A stretch of 64,000 bases of DNA from Moringa oleifera (GCA_021397835.1 JAJFZO010000747.1:4404501-4468500); one strand, 5' to 3'. Shown: positions 47,078 to 60,148, numbered from the stretch's first letter. Program-made: numbers and translations. Notes: generated by a model not told the origin, from the letters alone.

Positions 47078-49385
47078 TCATTCTTTCTTCCCAATCCCAT
47101 GAGACATGTTGTAGATCCCTCTTCCCTGGAAAAGATAAAGATTCAGCAGTTAAATATAGAAAACTATTACTTCATCCATCAAAGTACCATAAATCTTCAA
47201 AAGATGTATAGCATATATAGATGACTCACAATTAAGTACAATGAACTAGCTGCCAAAGCAATAGGAATCGCAACAGAGGTGATCTTATCCATTGGTCCTT
47301 TCAAGTATGTGTACTTGTGGACGCTTTGGAAATATTTCTGCTTCTCAAGAAGCTTCTCACGTGGCCTGAACGGGGGCTCTGTCATCCTGCGTTGTGAGGT
47401 ACTTAGTAAATAACAAAAGCAACTTATCACTATAATCAACAAGCATTGAAGGAATCCAGAGTCACGAAACATTCCCACATAAAACTTTATCGAGTTGCAA
47501 AAACCTTCCTTTTTTATTGACACCTGTACTATAACATCCATAGCAAATTAACAAGGGTAAACCCCATATCAGATGAACTTCTGCCACAGCCACTGAAGAC
47601 AAATCACATGCAAGCTCAAATTGAAGCGCATACGCATAAGTAAACAGGCAGGCTAAACTCTAGGTGATAGAAATTACACAAAGCAATAGTTCAGACCAGA
47701 ATCGTTTGTTCATGAGTGGTGTCTAAAGTTAAGAAAGCATTAGACCCACCAATAAGCAAAGGCAGAGCACATTAAAACTTTAATGGCCATGCAAGAAACA
47801 ACAAAACACAAAAGCTTCAACTCCAAGAACATCAAAGGCTTCACCCATGTATAAACCATTTTGATTGGTAGCTAAAAAAAATGGATTCATTGTCCTTTGT
47901 GTACAGTCTATAAGTGAGGGAGAGTGAAAACCTATTTCTATTAAGTTCAGTAAGTTGCAACCTTATCTAGATAAATTACCCCTGGCACAGAGTGCAATGT
48001 TATTTACATATTTCACTTCAGCATAAACATATACAGTTTTCTACTATGAGCACGAAGGTGACAAAAAAAATCATGCAGGAAGCTTAGGTTACATTATACT
48101 AGAAGAAGAGGAGGTATAAGAAATCAATTCTGTTTATGCAGTCCACCAGCCAAACAAGATCGCACCACAGCTCCAAGCAGTGATACTAGTTATCTTCCAC
48201 CAGCTGCCGACAGGCAAAACTACCCAAATTACTAGGGCTTTTTTTTTTTTTTTTCTTTTTGAAGGGCAGGATATCTATCAAGTATCAACAGGCTCTACAC
48301 GAGAGCCATGAGGCGCTGACCCTCCTGCAACTCTTTGCCTGACCTTTTGGGTACATAAATATCTGCTATTTGATAATTGATGATTATGCAAACGAGCTCA
48401 TCGATTAAGCTCGGCCACGTGCAAGAAGGGTTCATAAACTAGGTGAGTTCTTCTGAACCACAAAGAAGAAAACAACTTCATCCATCCAAATCGATACTCC
48501 CCAGTAAAATCATTTAACTTTTCTCAAACTAATTCATGAAATGTTCTTAACCGCAAAGCATTGCAAGATTTATCATACCAGTATAGAACAGCAAACAAGG
48601 ACAACTCAGCTTGGTCTAGCGTTTAAGATAAAATGAATTACCTTAACAAAAGTGCAATTACAAGTATTAATAAAGCAATAATTCTCAACAAGCAAAAATT
48701 AGGGTGGATTGTGTCAATAACTAGATAAAGCCTCACTAAGTTCGAACACAAGAAATCATTCCCCTGCTACCAAATCTTCCTAATCCTTACTAAAGCCTGC
48801 ACTCAGCAAAAATTTCAAGGCCAAAAAAATCTACAAAATTGGACCAACGAGTTTCGGATCATGTACAGCCAAACAAACAGAGGTTCCAACCTAGTAGCAA
48901 CAACTGAATCTAACCTCAAGCTCACCAAATTATAAGAACCATACCGCTTGCTTTAATATTAACAAATAGTATGGACATTAAAAAACGAAATCAAAGAAAT
49001 CAGACATATTACATCCAAATCAGAATCAGAGACACCCTAATGAACTCAACATATAATCGCTAAAAACAAAAACCTGCGACTGACCGAAATGAGCATAGTA
49101 CCATTACCGTGAGGACAGCCAATCAGAAGAAAGCACAAGTTAGAAGAAAAATAAACGGAAAAAAGAATCATCAATCCTAGATCTAAGTTTAGATTGTTTT
49201 AATCCTGAATAAGGAATCTGTTAGCGAGAAAAAGGAACTTACTTGAAAAGGTAGAGAATCAGAGGTAAAGGAACGCTCTGCTTAGAGAACTTGACTCTGC
49301 CAGGGACCAGAAGATTGTAGAAGAAGTAAAAATAAGCGAGAGAAGAACTGGCAATGGCTAGGGCTTTCTCTGCCTCTTGCAGTTA
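47078..49385 (-). CDS. COX7a-like: Cytochrome c oxidase subunit 7a-like protein
   Basis: Coding exons on the minus strand are 47385-47230 (start ATG at 47385-47383) and 47125-47078 (stop TGA), joined by a short GT-AG intron, giving 67 aa. The N-terminal matrix-side segment reads MTEPPFRPREKLLEKQKYFQ, then a conserved KYTYLKGPMDKITSVAIP. A single membrane helix (IPIALAASSLYLI) leads to the C-terminal tail GRGIYNMSHGIGKKE. Family knowledge: this matches the plant COX VIIa-like subunit of mitochondrial complex IV, an inner-membrane protein of similar length. A non-coding first exon ending at 49243 (CAA|gtaagt) is separated by an intron of about 1.86 kb (47387-49242); the ATG is the second base of the next exon. 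That first exon happens to be open and in frame with the ATG, but has no ATG of its own. Confidence 0.92.
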
Positions 49386-50319
49386 GTTACGGTAAATAAT
49401 TAGCTGTTTGCGTGTCATTTTCGTAAAATCATAAAGGAAAAAAAACCATTTTTCATTTATTCCTAAACAAACAGGTCGAGCAAAGACCAGCCTGCATTTC
49501 AGCCTTTTTGTTTCAAACTACAATTATCATAGAAATTAATAAAAATTTAAAAGCAGTTTATTTTTTTACACAGTATATTTTTATTATCATTATTATGTTA
49601 TTTTAAAAATAAAATTTTTATTTTTGTATTTATTTTGTTACATATAAAAAATAAATATTCAAAATATTTAAAATGTATTTACTTTTTATTTTATACTTCT
49701 CAATCATTATTTATATGATTTCTATTTTAATGTAAATTTAAAATATTTTGATAACAAAAGTTAAAAATTAAAAAAGAAAAGAAAGGTATGGTTAAACTTT
49801 TTACATTTAAATATTTTGAATTTAATAGTCTATTAATATGTCAATCAAAATTTAGGTTCATGAATTGTAAATTGTGATTCAAAAACTTCATCCACTTGTA
49901 ATAAGTGAAACTAATTCTATCAAAATCTATTTTTTTAATAAATAAATAAAGCATTATCACATATCTTTATATTTAATTAATTTTGTAATTATATTTACAA
50001 TCAATTAATCAATGATGTATCTCAGGCGACATGAGTTTTGATGTTTTTTAACCCATAAAAAATAAGAGAGCATGATTGTAAGAGTATCCACATGCCATAA
50101 CTTCATCAAATAGATGACACATTAGTATAATTCTTTTTTAATTTTTTTTGAACGTTACCCTTCTTTTTTTCTGCTGTTGGTCCATTATCGAATTTAATGT
50201 ACTATTTTCTTGACTTACCACCGTTACTCATTGTTATTGCTTCATTTATTAGTTTAATTTTTACAACTTCCACAAGTGTTCTTGAAGAAGCCTCAACTGT
50301 TAGAGAAATCGAAAAAAAT
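49386..50319. other. Promoter side of COX7a-like gene and AT-rich DNA
   Basis: The first 100-200 bp must contain the minus-strand promoter; no convincing TATA box is visible. The remainder is AT-rich without recognised genes. Confidence 0.4.
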
Positions 50320-50721
50320 GAAGATTGTGAAATTACTATCTTTTAAGAAATTTATGCTCATAGTATGTTTGTGTTTAGGTTAAAAATAATTTTTTTTCTA
50401 GATTTAATAAAATCAAATGGAGTTTTCAAAAAGAGCAAAAAACTAAAAATTGTCTCAGTTCTTGATTTTAAAAAAATATTTTTAATTTTAATTAAAAATA
50501 TTTTATCTGAATAATTACAAGTATTTATAACACCTTAAAACTCTTTGAAGATGCATTTTTAAACCGACATATTTGAACATATATTTTTTTGGTTTAAATA
50601 GGCAGTTTTAACAGTTAATTTTTAACTTTAATCAATTATTTATCTATTTTTTTAATTAATAACCAAGTTTCAAAGTAGTAATCTTCTTTTTAGTGACGTG
50701 AAAAATAGAAATAATTCATCA
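50320..50721 (-). repeat. 3' LTR of the copia element
   Basis: Pairs with 53632-54015. On the minus strand it opens TGATGAATTATTTC, keeping the TG start expected of LTRs. The low-coordinate boundary is approximate. Confidence 0.6.
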
Positions 50722-51823
50722 CTAACTATATTTTCAATAATCTTCCACTTAGTTAATGAAGCTCTAAATCAAAATCAAATAAAATTTATGCAGATAAAAA
50801 GTGTCTTTTCACTTAAAAATCTACTATTAGTATAAAAATTTTAAGACTTTGTCTAAATCAATGGCTATATAGTCATTTAAATCACACTTTTTTATACGAC
50901 AAGATTGAAAACATTATTCACATAAACCTTATTACTTTCTCTAACTTAGTTTGTCGTGAACTTTAGCATCATATTATGACCTTGTGCTATCTTCTGAATT
51001 CATAACACTTACAAAAGTTTTAGTTATCAAACTTTGACAAAAGAGACATAACTTTTTGTGTTCACATAGGTAAAAACCTGATAAAGTTATAATTTCAAAC
51101 TTTATTGTTTATAATCCAAGTATCTTCATTACGAATAATTTATATTCAACTTCTTTTTTTCATAAGTACTATATAGATCTTAATACTTGCTAACTATCAC
51201 TAATAATTTGTTATTAACTTTTAAACTTTTGAAATATCTAAGCAATAAGAAAGGTAAGGTTCCCTTTATAGGTGAAAAATTAAAATTGTTAGCCTATTGT
51301 ACTTGTAGTACTTTTTATCATATCTTTCGAGAATCCCTTTATTAATGGGTCGGCTAAATTCTTATTGAACTTAACATAGACAATTTGTGATTATACTACC
51401 AAAAATTAGTTATTTAATATATTTGTCTCAAGGCAATATGTCAAAATTTATCGGAATAAATTTTATTAAATGCCCTAGACATTGTTGCTCGACTTTCACA
51501 GTGCAAAGAAATAAAGTTGATTGTGGCTACAATCTTACATCTGATAATAAATTTCTCAATCATTCTATCTTTTTGCCTGTTGTTGTTAATGAAATAAACT
51601 TCAACTCTATAGTGGAATGAATTATACACATCTGTTTCTTGAAAGCTCATGATATAGCTCTTCCTTCTAAGGTAAAAATCTAATTAGACATTGGTTTATT
51701 ATCATTGATAATAACAATCTAACTTGCATGTATGTAACCTTTTAGTATCAAAGGAAATTGGTTATAAAACAAGACAAAAGACTTTGCCCTTTTAAGATAC
51801 CCAAGAACTCTTTTAATAACTCA

Positions 51824-52207
51824 CTAATATTCAGTACTAGAATTATGAATAAATCTAAAAAGTTTATAAACAGTAAAAGCAATATTAGATCTTGCATAAT
51901 GCATAGCATACATTAGATTACCAACAATACTATTAAAGTCTAATTGATTAATGAAACTTCTAAAATTTTCTATCAATTTATTTGAAACATCAAATGGGGT
52001 ATTACCCTCATTAATTCTTAAGTGATTAAACTTTAAAAGGACTTTATCTATATAATGTGATTGACACAAAGCAAAATCCTCACTATGTTTTTTAACTTTG
52101 ATTCCTAAAACAGTATTAATTTTTCTTAAATTTTTTATTTTAAATTGACAAGTCATAAACTTCTTAGTATCATTGACTCCTTGCATATTAGTTTTTATGA
52201 TTAGCAT
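51824..52207 (-). pseudogene. Copia reverse transcriptase / RNase H connection frame
   Basis: A 127-codon open stretch of the copia element above. It carries the family features LGIKV, CQSHYIDKVLLKFN, TPFDVSNKL and NSIVGNLMYAMHYARSNIAF, which sit downstream of the catalytic YxDD block in Ty1-copia RT. It is only a segment: upstream RT and downstream RNase H are in other frames. Confidence 0.8.
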
Positions 52208-53631
52208 GCCATCAACATAGAGACATATTATTACACCATAGTCCTTAATGAATTTAGAGGAAATGCGTGTTTAAGCTCCATTATTACTAAAGTCATATGA
52301 CAAAATCACATATTGAATTTTTGATGTCACTGTTTAGGAGCCTATTTTTATCCATACAAGGATTTTTTCAATTTGCGAACTTTATCTTCATTGCTAAGAA
52401 ATACAAACCCTTCAAGTTGTTCCACATAAACCTCTTTATCTAGGTTACCCTTTCAAAATATTATTTTGACATCCATTTGTGAATATGCAAGTCATATATT
52501 GATGCTTAAGCAAACAAGACTATTGTTGAAGTAGGTCTCACTGTAAGATCATAAGTATCAAAATAATCACCACCTTTCTTTTGTGCAAAACCCTTTGCTA
52601 CACATCTTACTTTGAAAGTTTGAAGAGAACCATCAATATTAATTTTTTTTTAATATCCATTTACATATAATGAGTTTGAAAACATGAGGTAGGTTAATCA
52701 ACACCCATGTTTCATTTGTTAAAGGAGAATTCATTTCATCATTTATAGCTTCTTTTCAAAAACTGAAATCTCTTGAAGCAAATGCCTCACAATATGGTTT
52801 TTGATTTTCTTCCAAACTTAAAACAATGAGTATCTTATTTAATACTATATCTCTACTTTCTTCAACCAAAAATAATCTTATGGATTGTGAAGAAATAAAA
52901 TCAAGTCCTACATGCTTTTCTTTTTATGTTCTTTGACTTCTCTTTGGTCTACTAAGAAGTTTTATTATTTTTCTTTTATCACCAAAGTAAAAGAATTATG
53001 ATCCATAATAGTATCATGTTTGTATTTTCTAGAATTTCTCTAATTACTTGGGAGTTCACATTTGAATCTTTATAAAAACTACTTTAAAAAAAAATGACAT
53101 CTCTAAACTCTATAATAACAGTTGAGTCTAAATCCAACGATATATATGCTTTAAAATTTTGCAGCATATTTTACAAAGATATTTTTAAGAGCTAGAAGTC
53201 CTATTTTGGTTTCGTTAAGATCTGAAACTTGATAATAGGCTATACAACACCATAATCCTTAAATATTTTAAGTTCGATTTACTTTTTTTTATTGCTTCAT
53301 ATGGAGATGTCTTTGTTTTCTCTAGTGGTAATCGATTATGCACATGACAAGCTAGTAACAGGCTTCTCCTCATATATTTGTTAGTAAGTTAGCATACACA
53401 AGCATAAGATTAATCATTTCTATTAATGTTCCATTTTTTTCTTAGCCAAACCATTTTGTTAAGGATTATATGGAGTAGTTTTTTGATGAATCACACCATT
53501 ATTTCATAAAAAGTAAAAAATTTAATTGAAAAATATTTATGATCTTTATCAGTCTTAATTTTCTATCCAATTGATTTTCAACCAACACTTTACAACATTT
53601 AAATTTTTTGAATGCAGAAGAATGAAGGCTT

Positions 53632-54015
53632 CAAATGTGAAATCACTGTCCTTAATTAAAGAATTTTTGTCCCTATTATATTTGCTTTGAGTTAAAGATA
53701 AATTTAGTTTAGGATTTAAAAAAGTCAAATCGAGTTTTCAGGAAAAGTGAAAAGCAAAAAACTCTCCTAACGACTAATTTAAAGAAATAGTTTTGATTTT
53801 AATTAAGAAAAAAATTATTTTATTTAAATAATCGCATGTATTTATAACATCTTAAGGAGACATTTTTAAACATGCACCTTTTATGTTTGGATAAGTAGTT
53901 TTAACATTTAATTTTTACCTTCAATTAACTATTTATCCATTTTTCTTAATTAACAATCAAGTGTCCAAGTGACAATCTTCTCTTTAGTAATATGAGATAT
54001 AGAAATAGTTCATTA
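53632..54015 (-). repeat. 5' LTR of the copia element
   Basis: Partner of the 50320-50721 LTR. On the minus strand it opens TAATGAACTATTTC against TGATGAATTATTTC in the partner. No primer-binding site follows on its internal side; integrase-coding sequence follows directly. Confidence 0.6.
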
Positions 54016-55516
54016 TTAAGATTCAAGCATGATGGCTGATCTACCACGTACTAGTAGGATGACGTGGACAAGAAAAAAATCATGAAGAGGAATGTTAAAG
54101 ATGGAACGCTGAGTTAGTGCAAGTGAGTGTTGTTCGATTAAGGTTTTCTAGTTGTCAAGATGTCAAAATATTTTCTATTTGGCACAATCATGATGGTGCA
54201 CATGTAATACAATCTTAGTTCCAAGTATACATTACTTATTTTTTGGTTTAATTTTATAGTTTTCATGGAAAAGAGACAAACGACACTTACTTAGAAATGC
54301 AAAATAAAAAGTAAAATGCAAGATAAGAACCTTGATAGGGAAGACAAGAAATTAGAATGCGTGAATAATTGAAATGGTAAAATGACAGTCATGGATTGTC
54401 ACATACAGAGTGCAAAAAGGAATCCTAATTTTAATGTAATTAGGATGCTCTAAGTTTCCTATTCCTAACGGGAAAAGGATTCAATTACTCTTGTTTTTTT
54501 TCGCACATAACCACTTTTCAAGGACATCCTACAAAATCAAAAATCAAAATAAAAAGAAAACACTCACTCATAAGTAGAGAAATGGTCCAAAAATCTTCTT
54601 CTACCAAAATTTGACTCTCTTTTAATTTAAGCTCTTATATTGGCTTCCTTACTACTTTAAGTTTTAGTATCTACTTAGCTTGTCATTATTTTTTTGTTAT
54701 TATTTGTCTAATATAGTTTATTTTTTTATAGTTCATTTGTCTTTTCTTCTTGTTTGTTTTTTTTAAACTATTTTGCAATTCATTCTATTTTGGATATGTA
54801 GGTATATTTTTATTACTTTTATTTTTGCTACTTGGGATGTTGCTGTTTTGATCAATAGTTTGTTTCCTCATAATTTCTTTATCTTTTTTATTTCTTTTTT
54901 TTTTCTGGGTTTAGTTTTAAACATAGCTTAACTACTTCTCCAAAGAGTTTAATATGCTAATACTTACTTAGTGATGTTGAATCAATAAGAATATGACGAC
55001 ACCAATTGTAGGCCATTCTCGTTTCTTTACTTAACCTTCTTATCAAGCTTGTTTAATGGAGTGTAGATAAGTTTTTCAATTGAACAGACTTTGTATGACC
55101 CAAGTGAGAAGTGAAAGTGTGTGAGATACCACTAGATTGAATGGAATTTCTCTTTAGCCATAAATTGGGCTTTTCATTCATGTTATCTTAGTAAGGCTCA
55201 AGGAGATGTATTCATTAAGAGTCAGAAGAGATTCTTTTGGTTCTTATCTCTGCCTTTTAAGCTTAATTTATTTAAGTCATTTGTTGCTAGAGATTAACTC
55301 ATCTAAGAAAATACAAGATTAACAAAACTTGTTTCACTTTGATATAATTAATGGCATAAAGCAGAATGTAAGGATGATTAAAAAAGCAAGACAAGAAAAT
55401 ACAATGCAGTGAAAAAATAAATTGTTTTCATTTCTAATTCATGTAATTAAAATGTATTAAGTTTCCAATTCCAAAGACATATACTTTTTAGGGACATTGC
55501 ATTAAATATATAAAAC
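54016..55516. other. Stretch between the copia and gypsy elements
   Basis: Mostly AT/T-rich. A less AT-rich patch at about 54.95-55.28 kb looks like eroded transposon or gene sequence but I could not identify it. The segment at about 54.6-54.75 kb weakly resembles 60.55-60.7 kb ('ctacttagc.tg'). Confidence 0.35.
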
Positions 55517-55880
55517 AATAGGCCCCAACCAATAGCTTGATCAATTCAAATTAAAAAGAGTTTTACATAGGGTGAGAAAGACCATAGTGTTTGATTTTAT
55601 TTGCCAAAATGATACCTTCTTCAAGCCAATAACAAGAATTTAAAAACAAAGAAAAATAAGAAAATAATTATCTTCTTAGCCTATTGCCACTACCGTTTTT
55701 AAATGGTAGATCATGTAATAACAAGTTAATTTATTAGCAATAAATTAAACAATTACCCCACTAACTATATAACCTTAAACCAACTGGCCATACAACAAGA
55801 CCACTCTTCATGCAACATACTCATCCCTACAAAAGAGCTAATTTCTTTAAGGCACCATTTGAGATCTTCATGATCCATCA
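55517..55880 (-). repeat. 3' LTR of the gypsy element
   Basis: Matches 60149-60522: for example 'gaaagaccatagtgtttgat' is identical in both, followed by 'tttatttgccaaaatgat'. On the minus strand it starts TGATGGATCATGAAGATC. Confidence 0.85.
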
Positions 55881-55893
55881 TTACCCCTCTTTT
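55881..55893 (-). other. Polypurine tract of the gypsy element
   Basis: AAAAGAGGGGTAA on the minus strand, abutting the TG start of the 3' LTR. This is the expected position and composition of the plus-strand primer. Confidence 0.75.
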
Positions 55894-56032
55894 GATTGAG
55901 ACCTTGTCCCTAAAGTCTAAATGTGGGAACCTTTCAGGTGGGCCAACAGTGTTTTCCTAAGTTGTACCACTTGAAGGAAGCTCTTTTTCATTTGACAAGT
56001 CTTTTTGTAATCAACTTTGATCTTCGTTTCAT

Positions 56033-56251
56033 TTAATGTGGCTCTATGATTGATTTTGGTTTAATTATAATTACATCCTCAGCATTGATGTATGGTAATT
56101 CGATAGTAGCATCCTCTTTGTTTCGATTTTTTTTAAGCAATGAAATGTAAAAGATAATGTGTATTTTTGACTCATTTGGACGCATTAATTTATAGGTTAC
56201 TATACCAGTTTTCTTTTCAACTTCAAAAGACTCATAATTTCGATTAAGCAA
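56033..56251 (-). pseudogene. Gypsy integrase C-terminal segment
   Basis: A 72-codon frame with EVEKKTGIVTYKLMRPNESK then IHIIFYISLLKK. This resembles the conserved stretch after the integrase core of plant gypsy elements (…P..V..KIG.VAYKL.LP..S.IH..FHVSLLKK). It is part of the 55517-60522 element. Confidence 0.75.
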
Positions 56252-57959
56252 CTTTTAGAAAGCTTTGCGATAAAGTGAATGTCGTCCATGTAGGTGAATT
56301 TTCAAGTAAACCATATCCTTTTCTTTAAGCTCCATATCATTTCTTTTTCTATTAGCTTACTGTTGCATTCAGTTATTAATAGCATGTAAATTGATCTTAA
56401 TCTAGTGGAGTAGCTAATTTTCTTAATTCAAATTTTCATCCACTTCATGCTCCATAGACTAGCCACTTTGATAACCAAGAAGAATAGGTGGTGTTCGGCC
56501 ATTGAGCGCTTTGAAAGTTAAGATCCCAATTGAATTATGATATCAAATGTTATACCAAAATTCTACCCATGGAGTAAAGAATTCTATTTCTGTGACTAGT
56601 GATGCACAAAACAACATATATATTGCTTTAAATAACTATTGGTCATCATTGATTGCCCGTCCGTTTGGGGATGATAGGATGAACTCATTTTAAGCTCAGT
56701 GCCAGTTTTCTTGAAATGTTGTCACTAAAAATGGCAAAAGATCAAGGGATTTTGATCATTGATAATGGATTTTAGAATCCTGTGGAGCTTGACTATGCCT
56801 CCAATAAAATTATCTGTAAATATTTTGGTTGTGAATGGGTGAGACAAATGTTAGAAAATGTGCTTGACTTACTTAATCAATCAACAACCACTAGTATTGT
56901 TTCATTGTCATTAATAAGAAAGGAAGCCCTTTTATAAAATTCATATTAATGTCATCTTAAACCTAGTTAGGAATAAGAAATAGTTCAATGGCCCACCTAA
57001 AGACAAAGTTGTTACCTTTGCTTTCTAACAAACAAAATTAAAAAATACATGGACATAGACTGTTTTATGTATTTATGGCTAATAAAATTGTTGTTTAAGC
57101 CTTTTATGAGTTTTGAGTATTCTTGAATGTTCATCAAGATAAGAATCACCCATCATGAATCTTGTACAACGTCTCTAGATGTTCATTACAAATTTTTTTG
57201 ATTCTCTCCATGTATTGGTCACTCTTGCCCACCTTTTTGATGGCCTCTATAGCTTAAATTTAGATGCAAACAATGTATGAACACTTGGTTTAAAAACAAC
57301 TCATGAAAGTGTATTTGTTGTCGAATTCTCACAACCTAGCTTGTATGGTATCTCATCATCATAGCCTAACAAATTAGACAACCACTTTTACTATTTAAAA
57401 GTGGTAATTCTTTACTCTATAAGATGTTTTAAGCTCATTTGATCCGTATAAATGAAGAATTTACAACCTAATAGGTATGATCTTTACGTTCGAATTGCTT
57501 GGATAATGGTAAGCATTTTTTTTTCATAAGTAGACTAAGACTTCTTTGAAACCCCTAAGGCATGACTCTACTATGCAATGAGACATCCTTGTTCGCTGAG
57601 TACTACACCTATCCTTTCATCCGAGGCATCTATTTTAATAACAAAAAAATTATTAAAATTTGGTAAAGCTAATGTAAGAGTAGAAGTCATAACCTGTTCA
57701 AGATTTTCAACAGTACAATTAACGTCTTCTTTCCAACCAAATTATCCTTTATTTAATAAATTAGTAAGAGATTGAGATTGTCTTATAATAGCGAATAAAT
57801 TTTTTGTAATAGCCATAAAGACCGAGAAAACCTTAAAGCTTTAAAATAATAACAGGTTTTAACCAATTTAAGGTGGCTTTAATTTTCCCATAATCAACTT
57901 TCATACCCTCGAGGTAATCAAATGGCCCACATATTTCAACTCTGACTATTTAGATAAAC

Positions 57960-58480
57960 ACTTACTGAATTTAATAAAAATTTTATTGTATCAAAATATC
58001 TGCAAAATCCATTACATATGGGCAAGATGTACCTTTCAATCGGGGTCACAAACCAAAATATCATTAAAAAAAACTAAAATAAATTATTTACAATAAGGTT
58101 GAAAGATAGAGTTATAATGGCTTGAAATGTTGAAAGGGGTATTACGAAGGCTAAAGGGCATTACGAGATATTTGTAATGTCCACTGTGTCTACGAAATAT
58201 AATCTTATGGATGTTTTGCATGGTATACATGCACCTAATGATACTTAACTTAAGGCTCTAACTTAGTGAAATATCAAGCTCCATAAAGTTCATCTAATAT
58301 GCCATCCACGGTGGGAATGAGAAAATAGTTCTTGATTGTGGCTGCATTTAAGGCTCGATAATCAGTATAAGCACTAAGTACCATTTTTTTTCTTAACTAA
58401 AAGGACATGTGATGAAAAGGGATTGTTATTAAGTTGTAGAAGCCCCAATTGGAGCATGTTTTGAACTTATTTTCCAATTT
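57960..58480 (-). pseudogene. Gypsy reverse transcriptase remnant
   Basis: On the minus strand the fingers and palm are recognisable (DYRALNAATIKNYFLIPTVD; FTKLELKLS; HYKYLVMPFSLRNTPFNI). The catalytic box is LVFFNDILVCD: the AAT at 58065-58063 gives Asn where the first of the paired catalytic aspartates belongs. Several stops interrupt the frame. Confidence 0.85.
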
Positions 58481-59089
58481 TATACCTTTAAAATTAGGCA
58501 TACCTATAAGGACACACATTTATTAGCTTAATTCCCCCATTGAGTAAAATACAATGTTCAATTTTCCTAGTATATGGTAAGTAATGTGGCTTTTGAAACA
58601 AATCATTAAAGGTTTTGATTAATCTCAATGTGTCATTGTAAGGCATTGATTGGTCAAAATTCTCTCGTTTATAGTCACCAATAATGAACAAAATACTCAT
58701 TCTTTGAACATCTTTGGCAAATTTCTCCATTGCCGCAAGCTGCATAAGGTTTTCATCCACTTTTTGTATTTTTTTTGTGTTTGGTTTTACCATTAAAACT
58801 TCATAAAACATTTATGCTAAGCACATATAACTTTATCAAGCACAGAAAATCACTTATCCTTAATACAATGTTTGTGCCAAGTAAAAGAAAAGAATAATTG
58901 GAACTCCTTTAAATTTTTCAATACACCGCAAAGGACTATTATTCACTACTTTTACTTTGAATGCTTCAGTTGATAGCCTCGATAATTGCAACAATCATAG
59001 CACTTTCTTATTAACAAAATTATGAGTAGAACCACTATTACACGGGTACTACCTCAGTTTAACCAATCTTGGTCTTAACACGTATGGTC

Positions 59090-59290
59090 TTACGAGCATC
59101 CAGTTAGAGTATGCAAAGAGATCTTAAAATCAAGAATTTCTTCACATGAATCATCTTCTACTCTTCCTTCCTCAACCTCATTTGATGATCCCATCTCTAA
59201 CAATAGCAACTGAGGCTTTTTGCACTTATGGCCTATAGTGAATTTTTTATTGCAATTAAAGTAAAGGCTTTGACTTCTTCTCCTTTGCAC
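59090..59290 (-). pseudogene. Gypsy gag zinc knuckle / protease junction
   Basis: A 66-codon frame reads SQSLYFNCNKKFTIGHKCKK, then an acidic linker and ISLHTLTGCS. Gypsy gag normally has C-x2-C-x4-H-x4-C; here the first Cys is Tyr, leaving NC..GHKC. The HTLTG motif marks the start of the aspartic protease segment, whose DSGSTHNFV follows in another frame to the left (about 59.03 kb). Confidence 0.75.
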
Positions 59291-60133
59291 TTCATCCTAA
59301 ATAAGCCTCTTACAATGCACTGATGTCAAAGGAATTATTCGAATTGTCTGGGCTAGTTGAATAAACCGTTATTTTCTATACACCTATTCATCATGCATCT
59401 GGGTCGAGCTGATGGCCTTTCTCAAGGACTTGGGTTTAATCATTCGTATGTTGTTTGATATTTTTGGTTTAAGACCTCTCATAAACATCTTAATAAGAGC
59501 TTTCAAAGTCCATCCCTTCACTTTGTTCCCTAATATTTTGAACTCTTTTTGGTGATCTTGAAGTAACTCTGTTTATTTAATTTTAGCCAAACCCTTATCA
59601 AAATTTTCTACTTCCATAAGTCTAAACTGTGCTTAAAGCTCATCTTGAAAAATATCCCATGTAATCATAATGTCATCTTCCTTTATGCCTCTTTTCAACC
59701 ATTGCCACCAGTGATTAGTCTCACCTTTAAAGTGATAAGAAGTTAAAGGCACTTTAAGTTCCTCTCAAATTTGCTGAAACTCAAAGAACTGCTTGGTTTT
59801 CGTGAACCACTTCATAGGAGCATCCCCTAAGAAACGAGAAAAATCCAACTTTGCTATTTTTAAAGCAAATCAAGGCTTAACCTCCTCATAGCTACCCTAG
59901 TCGGTTTCTTTGTTCATTATCACATGGTTAAAGGAAGAATCTAGCTCTTGGTTCACCTGTGTTGATGAATTCTTCTTGGATTGCATCACCTTAGATAACT
60001 TCCTAACCATATCTTTTAACTTCTAAAACTTATCAACCATTCCAATTTCCATGCACTACATTACATCTTGGAGGCTTCTCAAATCCTCCTCCAAAGCTTC
60101 AGTTCTCTTCTTATTAGTTAACACAATCAACAA

Positions 60134-60147
60134 GGCTTTAATACCAA
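60134..60147 (-). other. Primer-binding site of the gypsy element
   Basis: TTGGTATTAAAGCC on the minus strand, immediately inside the 5' LTR. It differs at two positions from TTGGTATCAGAGCC, the initiator tRNA-Met complement used by most plant LTR elements. Confidence 0.75.
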
Positions 60148-60148
60148 T

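Larger units (their letters stand above)
50320..54015 (-). mobile_element. Ty1-copia retrotransposon with both LTRs, gag deleted
   Basis: Two similar flanks, about 50320-50721 and 53632-54015, act as LTRs. Shared blocks are 'tgtgaaat.act.tc', 'caaat.gagttttca', 'tatttataaca.ctta' and 'gaaata.ttcat'. Between them the minus strand encodes, in order, an integrase part starting FEAFILLHSKN then NGVIHQKTTPYNP (about 53.5 kb); the RT start with ETWVLINLP (about 52.7 kb); and an RT/connection frame at 51824-52207 with VLGIKVKKHSEDFALCQSHY. The RNase H end reads KNLADPLIKGFSKDMIKS (about 51.33 kb). The integrase begins abruptly at the right LTR, so the primer site, gag, protease and part of integrase are gone. 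Stops and frameshifts are many, and LTR divergence is high, so insertion is old. Confidence 0.8.
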
